Of a DNA stretch of 64,000 nucleotides, positions 25,587 to 33,734 are shown one piece after another; position 1 is the first letter of the stretch, and each line of letters opens with the position of its first letter. The stretch lies in assembly GCF_022662305.1 (NCBI RefSeq), contig NZ_JAKNQH010000006.1, positions 1 to 64,000 on the forward strand, written 5' to 3'. Below the pieces are notes generated by a model. The model worked only from the letters and a program-made list of their open reading frames with translations. It had not been told where the DNA came from and did no database searches. The stretch comes from Sphingomonas sp. BAUL-RG-20F-R05-02. GTDB lineage: Bacteria > Pseudomonadota > Alphaproteobacteria > Sphingomonadales > Sphingomonadaceae. A program made the translations under genes and the position numbers.

Positions 25587-26837
25587 TCAACCGAGAAGGA
25601 GGCGGGTGCCGAGTGCGGCGATCAACGCCAGCGGCATTGCCACCGCGCCGACCTTGAGGAAGGCCAGGAAGCCGACATCCTCGCCTTCCCGGCGGATCGC
25701 GGTCAGCCACAGGATGGTGGCGAGCGAGCCGGTGACCGACAGGTTGGGACCAAGGTCGACGCCGATCAGCAGCGCGTCGGTGACCAGCCGGGGCGGCTGC
25801 GCCTGCGCGACTGCGGTGCTGGCGATCAGGCCCGCCGGCAGGTTGTTCATCGCGTTGGAGGCGAACGCCAGGACCGTGCCTGAGGCGGCTGCGGTGCGGG
25901 CTGGATCATGTGCGCCGCTGCGGATTGCATCGGCCACCATCCGGATGACGCCGGTCCGGTCGAGCGCCTCGACCAGTACGAACAGCCCGGCGACCAGCGG
26001 CAGCACCCCCCAGGAGATGCTACGCGCCAGTTCGACCGGCGACCTGCGGGCGAGCGCGGACACGCCCAGCGCGGTCACGATGCCGGCGAGCGCGGTCGGC
26101 AGGCCGAGTTGCTGGTCGAGCGCCGACATAGTGACGAGTAACGCCGCGGTCAGCAGGATGCACGCGAACGCGACCTTGCCACCGGTCGACAGGGCTGCGC
26201 GCTCGACATCGCAGTCGCAAGCGCCGGCGATCCGCTTGCGCTCGATCCAACGCAGCACGACGAAGGTCACGCCGATGGACGCCAACGAGGGCAAGGCGAA
26301 TGAACCGAGCCACTGGCCGAGCGGCGGCATCTTGCCGCCATACAGCACCAGATTGGCGGGGTTGGAAATCGGCAGCACGAAGCTCGCCGCGTTGGCAATC
26401 AGCGCGCAGGCGAAGAGCAACGGCAGCGGCTCAGCCTTGGACTTCTTCGCGGCGGCGAACACGGCGGGGGTGAGCACCACGGCCGTCGCGTCGTTGGACA
26501 TGAAGGTCGTGACGACCACGCCCGCGCCATAGACGAGCAGGAATAGCCGCGGCCGCGACTGGCCCGCCGCATTGACCGCCGCCGCCGCCACCCAGTCGAA
26601 CACGCCGTGCTCGCGCGCCGTCTCGCTGAGCAGCATCATGCCGGTCAGGAACAGATAAACGTCGAGCCCCTTCGCCACCGCCGACCCGGCTGGCCCCGGC
26701 GGCATCAGCCCGGTGACGACGAGCAGCACCGCGCCTGAGATCGCCCAGATCCATTCGGGCCAGCGCATCGGCCGGATGATGACGCCTGCGGTCGCTGCCG
26801 CGCAGATCGCCCAGGTGGCACCTATCGCCGGGCTCAT
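25587..26837 (-). CDS. ArsB/NhaD-family anion or proton-coupled carrier
   Basis: A 416-residue protein with ten to twelve helices in the ion-transporter superfamily of ArsB. Diagnostic stretches are 'MMLLSETAREHGVFDWVAA', 'VVTTFMSNDATAVVLTP', 'FVLPISNPANLVLYGGKMPP' and 'NAMNNLPAGLIAST', the repeated SND/SNP and NN-P hairpin signatures. Family members export arsenite/antimonite or carry organic anions or Na+. No arsR or arsC lies nearby, so arsenite export is not supported by context. The start overlaps the metallophosphoesterase stop by four bases. Confidence 0.85.
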   Translation of the reverse strand: MSPAIGATWAICAAATAGVIIRPMRWPEWIWAISGAVLLVVTGLMPPGPAGSAVAKGLDVYLFLTGMMLLSETAREHGVFDWVAAAAVNAAGQSRPRLFLLVYGAGVVVTTFMSNDATAVVLTPAVFAAAKKSKAEPLPLLFACALIANAASFVLPISNPANLVLYGGKMPPLGQWLGSFALPSLASIGVTFVVLRWIERKRIAGACDCDVERAALSTGGKVAFACILLTAALLVTMSALDQQLGLPTALAGIVTALGVSALARRSPVELARSISWGVLPLVAGLFVLVEALDRTGVIRMVADAIRSGAHDPARTAAASGTVLAFASNAMNNLPAGLIASTAVAQAQPPRLVTDALLIGVDLGPNLSVTGSLATILWLTAIRREGEDVGFLAFLKVGAVAMPLALIAALGTRLLLG

Positions 26838-27955
26838 GGCTTCTTCCCGTTCTTGTTGGGGCCGAGCTGGGTGCCAAGGATGCCACGCTCGGGCCAGGCG
26901 CCGACCGTATGGATATCGAGGCCCGGCGCGACCGGCAGCGTGCGATGCGGGATATTGTCCTCCGGACGGACGAGCAGCGAGATCGTATCCTGGTCAGCGC
27001 CGGCGGTGACCGTCACCGCGTGCAGGCCGGGCGCGAGCGACAGAGTCGCGCGCCACAGCACGCCATCGGCGTCGGCGGTCATCGGCTGGGGTGCCCCGCC
27101 CGCCATGATTGTCACCACCGTGTCGGCGTCGCCGCCGAACAGCTTGGCGACGACCGCCACCTCGCCCGGCCGGGGCACCTGTCGGGGGTCGGCGGGCCGG
27201 GTGACCAGACGAAGGTCGGCGGGCGCGACGATCTGTACGAACGGCCAGCCGCCGCCGATTGGCTTGAACCGCCAGCTCGGCACCCGGTCGTGCACCGTCA
27301 CGATCGTGTAGCCGGGGCGGCCGCCATCTTCCTCGATCTGCGCAGTCGACCGGGTCGCGCCGTAGACGACGCGGCCGTCGTTCAGCAACTCGTTGTAATG
27401 GGTGTGGCCGGTGTCGACGAAGGCGACGCGCGCATCGGCAAAGGTGCGCGCGATGGCTTCGCCGTCCGCGGCGAGGTCGCCGGGATAGGCGTGCATGAAC
27501 ACCAACGGCACCTGCCCTTCCGCCTCGGCGCGCGCCAGTTCCTCCAGCAACCGATTTCGGTGATGCATCGTCAGTCGGAAATCGGGGCCGCCTGCGCCCG
27601 CAGAGATCATATCGAGGAAGACGCAGCGATGCCCCGCGATCACCTCGACCTCGGGCCGGTTAATGGCGGGAAAAGCGGCCTCGTAGGTGTCGAGGCTCCC
27701 AAGCTCGAAATCGTGGTCACCCGGAATTGCGCGATGGGGGCGCCGCAACGGCACCAGCGCGTCGGTAATCGCGCGATACTGCTCGGGCGTGGCATGATTG
27801 GCGTTATCGCCGGGCAGGAACACGAAGTCCGCGGCGTCGCCGATCCTTTCGTTTATCTCGCCGACGATCGCCGCCAGCCGCTCGCGCGCCAGCCAGCCGT
27901 CCGCCTCGTCCATGTGCAGGTCACCGATATGGACCCAGCTGATCGTCGCGCTCAT
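26834..27955 (-). CDS. Calcineurin-like metallophosphoesterase
   Basis: A 373-residue enzyme with the full metallophosphoesterase set: 'VHIGDLHMDEAD', 'VFLPGDNANHATPEQY', 'AIPGDHDFE' (a GDHD variant of GNHD), 'LVFMHAYPGD' and 'AFVDTGHTHYNELLNDGRVV'. The last 120 residues form a beta-rich domain ('FGGDADTVVTIMAGGAPQPM'). No signal peptide is seen from the ATG at 27955. The frame is open far upstream in the shadow of the preceding gene, but this ATG overlaps that gene's stop by four bases and directly precedes the catalytic domain. The substrate, phosphomonoester or phosphodiester, is unknown. Confidence 0.88.
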   Translation of the reverse strand: MSATISWVHIGDLHMDEADGWLARERLAAIVGEINERIGDAADFVFLPGDNANHATPEQYRAITDALVPLRRPHRAIPGDHDFELGSLDTYEAAFPAINRPEVEVIAGHRCVFLDMISAGAGGPDFRLTMHHRNRLLEELARAEAEGQVPLVFMHAYPGDLAADGEAIARTFADARVAFVDTGHTHYNELLNDGRVVYGATRSTAQIEEDGGRPGYTIVTVHDRVPSWRFKPIGGGWPFVQIVAPADLRLVTRPADPRQVPRPGEVAVVAKLFGGDADTVVTIMAGGAPQPMTADADGVLWRATLSLAPGLHAVTVTAGADQDTISLLVRPEDNIPHRTLPVAPGLDIHTVGAWPERGILGTQLGPNKNGKKP

Positions 27956-29250
27956 GCCCCGGCCTTCTCGTTGTCCGCCCCGCCTGCACAGGCGGGGCGC
28001 AGCGTTCCGGCAAAGCCGATCCACAAGGCGAGGCTCGCCAGCGCAAAGCTGCCCAAAACGTAGAACGCGACATGATAGCCCAACACCTGAGCCAGCCAGC
28101 CGCCGATCGCCGGCGACAGGCTCGCGCCCAGTCCCTGCACCGTCATCACCGCGCCCTGGCCGACATTTACCCGGCCGGTGCCGTTCAGCAGGCAGGCGAC
28201 GAGGCCTGGAACCGCGACGCTCTGCAGCCCCGCGCCGATGCCGTCGAGCGCCTGGACCGGCCACACGCCCCAATGTTCGATGAAGGTGCCGGCGAGAAAC
28301 CCGCGCAGCGGCAGCGCCGCGAACGAGATCAGGAGTACCAGCCAATACCCTCGTCCCGCCGCAACCTTCATCGCGATCAGGCTGGTGACGATCATCACCG
28401 CCTGCGCAACCACGACGGTGGTGGCGGTGAACAGCGCGGCGTTGCCCTTGCCGGCGCCGACTACCGCCAGTCCGTAAAGTGGCAGCATCGCGCCGTTGCC
28501 GAGGTGAAAACAGGCAAGCGCAGCGGCGAGGATCAGCATTGGCTTGTTGCGCAATAGCGCCTTGAACCCCTCGGCCTGACCGGCGTCCTGCTCGTCGTCG
28601 CCCTGTTGACCTTCCAGCCCGCGCGCGGCGCGATGGTCGATCGCCTTCTCCGGGATCGACAGGACCGAGATGATCGCGAGCACCCCAAAGGCCGCAGCCA
28701 GAAAGAAGATCGCCGGCATCCCGAACTTCCAGCCGAGATACCCCGACAGCCCCGCACCGATCATATTGCCGGCATGGTTCCACGCCTGGTTGCGACCATT
28801 CTGCGCGTTGAAGCCTTTCTGGCGAACGATGCCCAGCGTCATGCCGGTCACCGCCGGGCCGATCGCCGCACCGGCAATGGCGGTGGCGACCTGACTGACG
28901 GTGACGACGATGCCCGACTGCGACCACAGGATCAGGAACGAGGCGAGTACCGTGCAGATGCCGGTGACGACGACGACCCACCGCTTCCTTTGGGTATGGT
29001 CGATGAAGGCGCCGGCCGGCACGGTCATCACCATGCCGGCAACGCCGCCCGCCGTCATCACCGTGCCGATAGGCCCCGAGGTCCAGCCACGCTGCTGCAG
29101 GAAGACGCCGAGGAACGGCCCGATGCCTGCCTGCATGTCAGCCATGAAGAAGTTCAGCGCCTGGAGCGATCGGGTGGCACGCCGCGTCTCGCTAGATCGT
29201 GCGCCGGCAGAGTCACGTGTAGCCGACATCGCGCTCGTCGCCATGAGCAT
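27952..29250 (-). CDS. Major facilitator superfamily transporter
   Basis: A 432-residue, twelve-helix MFS protein. ATG at 29250 has AGGA just upstream and removes 18 unlikely residues. Helix 1 begins 'LQALNFFMADMQAGIGPFLG'. Motif A-like sequence is 'AGAFIDHTQRKRWVVVVTGI', and 'GPAVTGMTLGIVRQKGFNAQ' and 'NGRNQAWNHAGNMIGAGLSG' are conserved in a group of MFS proteins without known substrate. It is the first gene of the minus-strand operon with the phosphoesterase, ArsB-type and YdcZ-type genes. The C-terminal codons contain a perfect palindrome (27977-27998). Confidence 0.88.
   Translation of the reverse strand: MLMATSAMSATRDSAGARSSETRRATRSLQALNFFMADMQAGIGPFLGVFLQQRGWTSGPIGTVMTAGGVAGMVMTVPAGAFIDHTQRKRWVVVVTGICTVLASFLILWSQSGIVVTVSQVATAIAGAAIGPAVTGMTLGIVRQKGFNAQNGRNQAWNHAGNMIGAGLSGYLGWKFGMPAIFFLAAAFGVLAIISVLSIPEKAIDHRAARGLEGQQGDDEQDAGQAEGFKALLRNKPMLILAAALACFHLGNGAMLPLYGLAVVGAGKGNAALFTATTVVVAQAVMIVTSLIAMKVAAGRGYWLVLLISFAALPLRGFLAGTFIEHWGVWPVQALDGIGAGLQSVAVPGLVACLLNGTGRVNVGQGAVMTVQGLGASLSPAIGGWLAQVLGYHVAFYVLGSFALASLALWIGFAGTLRPACAGGADNEKAGA
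27977..27998. repeat. Perfect 10-bp palindrome inside the MFS 3' end
   Basis: GCCCCGCCTG, two bases, CAGGCGGGGC: a perfect inverted repeat within the last codons of the MFS gene, encoding part of 'LRPACAGGADN'. It resembles small palindromic intergenic-type units that can enter gene ends. Without a T-run it is not a simple terminator. Confidence 0.5.
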
Positions 29251-29822
29251 CGTTCCTATCTCTTGGCACAAGCGGCCGAACAGCCGCGTCATGCGCCGCA
29301 ACAAAGTGTAAAGCGCCTCGGCATCTGCCTAAGCGCTGCGGTTCAACACCTTCTGAACCGGATTGTTCAGCTACGGTTTAGGTTACGCTTCAAGGAGCGG
29401 CTGCATCGCCATGTTCGGCACCGCCTCGCGGGGTGCAGCCTGCACGAGTACAGGCGGTTGGAAAAGCTGAGCGCTGACGATGTGATGGAATGCGGGATGG
29501 CTCAATACGGCCGCCTCAAACGAGAAAGCCATGCATGCGACGCCCCAGTACTTCATGGTCGTTCAGGGTCTTTCGTCTCGCGACACGGCCGACGTTCTTA
29601 AAAGACAGGATGTTTGGACATCAGGACTCTCGAAGCCCGTAAGCCGGTATAAAGATCAAGCGACTTGCGCGCTGGCCGCGGCTGCTCGCGCACCGGTTCG
29701 GATCGTATCGCGCAACTGCCATCGTTCCGTCGCACCAATGCAGTGATACTGAAACACAGCATCCCTAGGGCCACGCCAGCCGGCAAAGATAACGCCAGCC
29801 GGGCTGCCCAAGGGGACATCAT
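29251..29822. other. Intergenic stretch upstream of the TonB receptor
   Basis: These 572 bases separate the MFS operon from the receptor. Short frames occur but none has a ribosome-binding site with a recognisable product. The receptor's promoter should lie in the right-hand part; AAGGGGAC at 29810-29817 is its ribosome-binding site. Confidence 0.4.
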
Positions 29823-32228
29823 TTGACGAAACTCATCTCGGCCGGCGCGCTCGCCGCGCTGTCCGTTGCGCTTTGCGCGCCCGTTTTCGCCCATGACTCG
29901 CCACTCGCCGCGCCCGCCGTTGCACCGGCGGCAGAGGAAGTTGCGGATGCCGATACCGTCATCGTCATCGTCACCGGTACGCGGGATCGCGGCGTGACAC
30001 AGTTCAACTCGCAATCACCGATCGACGTACTGCCCGCCACCGCGATCGATGCGAGCGTCTCGGGCGATCTCAACGATACGCTCGCGCAGTTGCTGCCCTC
30101 CTTCAACGTGCAGCGCCTGCCTGCCGCCGACGGTCAGGCGTTCGTGCGCCCTGCCACGCTGCGCGGGCTGTCCGCGGATCAGACGCTCGTGCTGGTCAAC
30201 GGCAAACGCTACCATCGCTCCGCGCTGCTCGGGACGCGCGGCGCGCAGGCGCCCGATCTCGCCACCATCCCCGGCCTCGCTATCAAGCGTATCGAAGTGC
30301 TGCGCGACGGCGCCTCGGCGCAATACGGGTCCGACGCGATCGCCGGCGTGATCAACATCATTCTCGACGATCAGCCCGGCCTCGACGCGTTTGGCCAGTA
30401 TTCGCAATATTACAAAGGTGACGGCAAGGAGTATCAGGGCGGCTTTCAAGGTGGCATAGCCCTCGGTGATCGCGGCAGCTTCGTCTTTACCGGCGAGTAC
30501 GACCACTCTGAAGCGACATCGCGCACTCGTCAGCGCCCCGACGCGATCGCGTTCCAGGCCGCCAACCCCGCGCTGAAGGTGCCGAACCCGGTGCAGCGCT
30601 GGGGCCAGCCCGATCTGGAAAGCATCCGTGGCGGCTACAACACCCACTTCGACGTGTCGGATGCATTCAAGCTCTACAGCTTCGGCACGTTTGGCGAGGG
30701 CGAAGGCGTTACCGACTTCAACTGGCGCAATCCGGCCGGCACCGCCTCGGTCTATGGCGCCAGCCCGGCCTTCCCCGGCTTCAATTTCAGCAGCCTGTAC
30801 CCGACCGGCTTCACGCCGCGCTTCGGCACGACGACCAGCGACATCCAGGCGACCGGCGGCGCGCGCGGCGCACTCGCCGAGGCGTTGAGCTATGATCTCA
30901 GCGCGTCATACGGCGAGAGCATCATCGACTATACGCTAAACGAAAGCCTCAATGCATCGTTAGGACCGAGTTCGCCGACCGCCTTCTACCTCGGCCGGCT
31001 GCGGCAGCGGGAATTCAACCTTAATGCCGATTTCGTGTATCGCCTGCCGGTCGGCGGGCTGGAACCGATCAACGTCGCGTTCGGCGGCGAGCGGCGGCTG
31101 GAGCAATATAGCGTCCGCCCCGGGGACCCTGCTTCTTACGCGATTGGTGCCGGTGCGGCGGCCGGGCTCGCGCCAAATTCCAACGGCTTTCCCGGCTTCA
31201 GCCCGCTTCAGGCCGGACGGTTCGCCCAAGAAAGTTATGCAGGATACGGCGATCTCGAATGGCAGCCGGTCAAGATGCTCAGCGTCGGCGCGGCGGGCCG
31301 GTATGAGAATTTTTCGGCATTCGGCGGCAAATTCACCTACAAGCTGAGCGCTCGGCTGGAGCCGGTTGGTGGCATCGCGCTGCGCGGCGGCTATTCGACC
31401 GGCTTCCGCGCACCGACGCCGGGGCAGCTCAACACGTCGAACACCTCGCAGGGTCTCGACACCAAGACGTTGCAGGTGTTCAACAGCGGCCGGCTCGCCA
31501 CCACCGATCCGATCGCGGTCGCGCTCGGCGCGAAACCCCTCAAGCCCGAAACGTCCGACACGATTACCGCCGGCCTAACCTTCAAGACCGCGTTCGGGTT
31601 GACCGGCAGCGTCGACGCCTATCAGATCAGCGTCGATGGCCGCTTCAGCCAGTCCGCCTCGTTCGCGGTACCCGCCGGCGTGCTCAACCCGCTGCGCTTC
31701 ACCTCGGTCAGCTACTTCACCAACGATTTCGACACGCGCACACGGGGCATCGAGGCAGTGCTGAACTACGCGCAAGCTGTCGGTCCAGGTAAAGCGACCG
31801 CGACGATCGCCTACAATTACAACCGCACCAAGGTGACAAGCGGCACATCGGCGGCGATCCCCAACGAGACCCAACGGATCGTGTTCGAACAACGCCTGCC
31901 GCAGCACAACGCCACCGGCTCGATCGGCTACGACATCGGCCCGGTGGGCGTACTGTTCCGAGGCCGCTATTATGGCGGCTGGACCGACGTGTCGGGCAAC
32001 GCGACCGGCGACATCTACCAGAAGTTCGGCGGCATCGCGCTTTTCGACGTGTCTGCGAGCTACACGTTTGGCAAGCATTTCACGCTGCGCGCCGGTGCGG
32101 AAAACGTGTTCAACCGCTATCCGGCGGAGGCCACCAACCAAGCGGTTCGCGGCCTGATCTATTCGCGCAACGCTCCATACGATACCGATGGCGGCCAATA
32201 TTACGTCCGCTTGGGCATGAAGTTCTGA
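29823..32228 (+). CDS. TonB-dependent outer-membrane receptor
   Basis: An 801-residue TonB-dependent receptor. It starts at TTG 29823, supported by AAGGGGAC five bases before and by the signal peptide right after ('ALAALSVALCAPVFA'). A TonB-box-like 'DTVIVIVTGTRD' follows, then the plug ('LRGLSADQTLVLVNGKRYHR', 'LATIPGLAIKRIEVLRDGAS', 'AQYGSDAIAGVINIILDD'). The 22-strand barrel ends in 'QYYVRLGMKF'. The plug sequence is of the type common in sphingomonad receptors for organic nutrients rather than siderophores. The substrate is not predictable. A Tat-exported PLP protein gene follows after 14 bases, so the two probably work on the same compound. Confidence 0.92.
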   Translation: MTKLISAGALAALSVALCAPVFAHDSPLAAPAVAPAAEEVADADTVIVIVTGTRDRGVTQFNSQSPIDVLPATAIDASVSGDLNDTLAQLLPSFNVQRLPAADGQAFVRPATLRGLSADQTLVLVNGKRYHRSALLGTRGAQAPDLATIPGLAIKRIEVLRDGASAQYGSDAIAGVINIILDDQPGLDAFGQYSQYYKGDGKEYQGGFQGGIALGDRGSFVFTGEYDHSEATSRTRQRPDAIAFQAANPALKVPNPVQRWGQPDLESIRGGYNTHFDVSDAFKLYSFGTFGEGEGVTDFNWRNPAGTASVYGASPAFPGFNFSSLYPTGFTPRFGTTTSDIQATGGARGALAEALSYDLSASYGESIIDYTLNESLNASLGPSSPTAFYLGRLRQREFNLNADFVYRLPVGGLEPINVAFGGERRLEQYSVRPGDPASYAIGAGAAAGLAPNSNGFPGFSPLQAGRFAQESYAGYGDLEWQPVKMLSVGAAGRYENFSAFGGKFTYKLSARLEPVGGIALRGGYSTGFRAPTPGQLNTSNTSQGLDTKTLQVFNSGRLATTDPIAVALGAKPLKPETSDTITAGLTFKTAFGLTGSVDAYQISVDGRFSQSASFAVPAGVLNPLRFTSVSYFTNDFDTRTRGIEAVLNYAQAVGPGKATATIAYNYNRTKVTSGTSAAIPNETQRIVFEQRLPQHNATGSIGYDIGPVGVLFRGRYYGGWTDVSGNATGDIYQKFGGIALFDVSASYTFGKHFTLRAGAENVFNRYPAEATNQAVRGLIYSRNAPYDTDGGQYYVRLGMKF

Positions 32229-32242
32229 AAGGGTCGAACGGC

Positions 32243-33541
32243 ATGTCGACGATCAGTCGCAGGACGATGATGAAGGCGGCGGGGATCATGGCGGCTGGCG
32301 TCACGCCTGCCGCCAGCCGGCTCGGCGCGACGATGTCGCAAGGCTCAAAGGCCGCCGAGCCGGACGACGAGGCGTATTGGGCCAAGATCGCCGCGCAATA
32401 CGACGTCACGCGCGAGGTGATTCAGCTAGAGAACGGCAATTGGGGCATCATGGCCAAGCCCGTGCTCGCCACCTATGAACGCGCGGTCGAACGGGTCAAC
32501 CGTGAGAACAGCTTCTACACGCGACGCGGCTTCTTCACCGATTACCACGCGGTGCGGCAGCGTGTCGCCGCGGCCCTCGGCGTCGGTGCGGACGAGATCG
32601 TGCTCACCCGCAACGCTACGGAGGCTTTGCAGGGGTTGATCGACGGCTACAACAAGCTCCGCCCCGGCGATGCGGTGCTGACCGCCGATCTCGATTACGA
32701 CAGCATGCTGGGGTGCTTTGACGGCCTGAAGGCACGACGCGGCGCGCAGGTGGTGCGGATCGCGCTGCCCGAACCGGCGACCTATCAGGGTGTGATCGAC
32801 GCCTATGCGCAAGCGTTCGCCGCTAATCCGAAGATCCGGCTGGTACTGCTCACCCATCTCAGCCACCGCACCGGCTTGGTCGTGCCTGTGCGCGAGATCG
32901 TCGCGATGGCGCGCGCACGCGGGATCGACGCGATCGTTGATGCAGCGCACAGCTGGGGGCAGCTCGATTTCAACTTCGCCGATCTCGGTGTCGATTTCGC
33001 CGGCTTCAACTTGCACAAATGGTGGGGTGCGCCGCTCGGCGTTGGCGTCATGTATCTGCGCAAATCCCGCGTGCACGACATCGACCCTGATCCCGCCAAT
33101 GAGGGGAGTGCCTCGGACAGCGTGGCCGCGCGCATCCATACCGGCACCAGCGATTTCGCAGCAATGCTGACCGTGCCACGGGCGCTTGATTTTCAGGAGG
33201 CGATCGGGACGCCGCAGCGCGCGGCGCGGCTGCGCTACCTGCGCGATCGCTGGGCTGAACCGCTACGCACGCTGGACGCATTGCAGGTCCTCACGCCCAG
33301 TGATCCGCGCCTGCACGGTGGCATCACCTCGTTCCGCATACGGGGGCGCGTCACACCCGCCGACAATATCGCGGTGGCAAAGACATTGTTGGACGAGTTC
33401 GGCATTTTTACGGTCCATCGCACTGGCGTTCAGGCTGGTGCCTGCGTGCGCGTCACCCCGGCGCTGTTCACCAGCCCCGAGCAAATCGACAGGCTCGCCG
33501 CAGCCTTGCCCATTCTGGCCAAGCGGTTCGCACAGATTTGA
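32243..33541 (+). CDS. Tat-exported PLP enzyme, class V aminotransferase fold
   Basis: A 432-residue protein of the class V aminotransferase/isopenicillin-N-epimerase-like group. The N-terminus 'STISRRTMMKAAGIMAAG' has a twin-arginine signal (SRRTMMK), predicting export folded with its cofactor. The PLP-lysine lies in 'FAGFNLHKWWGAPLGVGVMY', the aspartate in 'IDAIVDAAHSWGQLDF'. Other blocks are 'LENGNWGIMAKPVLATYERA' and 'EIVLTRNATEALQGLIDGYN'. The gene is coupled to the TonB receptor (14-bp gap). Family members include epimerases, C-S lyases and desulfurases. The reaction here is unknown; a periplasmic amino-acid or peptide modification is plausible. Confidence 0.85.
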   Translation: MSTISRRTMMKAAGIMAAGVTPAASRLGATMSQGSKAAEPDDEAYWAKIAAQYDVTREVIQLENGNWGIMAKPVLATYERAVERVNRENSFYTRRGFFTDYHAVRQRVAAALGVGADEIVLTRNATEALQGLIDGYNKLRPGDAVLTADLDYDSMLGCFDGLKARRGAQVVRIALPEPATYQGVIDAYAQAFAANPKIRLVLLTHLSHRTGLVVPVREIVAMARARGIDAIVDAAHSWGQLDFNFADLGVDFAGFNLHKWWGAPLGVGVMYLRKSRVHDIDPDPANEGSASDSVAARIHTGTSDFAAMLTVPRALDFQEAIGTPQRAARLRYLRDRWAEPLRTLDALQVLTPSDPRLHGGITSFRIRGRVTPADNIAVAKTLLDEFGIFTVHRTGVQAGACVRVTPALFTSPEQIDRLAAALPILAKRFAQI

Positions 33542-33734
33542 AGACTATCGTGCCCTGCACTCAAGATCCATGCAGGTGGTGGTGCAAGCATTGGACAACG
33601 GGAGAACCGCCAATCCGCAGGTTAGCTTTTAGAGAAGCGGGTCTTTGGCATTCAACGCAAAGACGCGCTGATCCATTCTTGCCGGTTCGCGCACATTTCC
33701 CGTCTTCCCCACGTCGGTCACTTGTTCATGTCGG

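Noticed and set aside
27956..28981. Long minus-strand frame extending the metallophosphoesterase by about 340 codons
   Set aside because: It is in the shadow of the MFS gene, has an arginine/glycine-rich nonsense translation, and the ATG at 27955 with a four-base overlap explains the gene.
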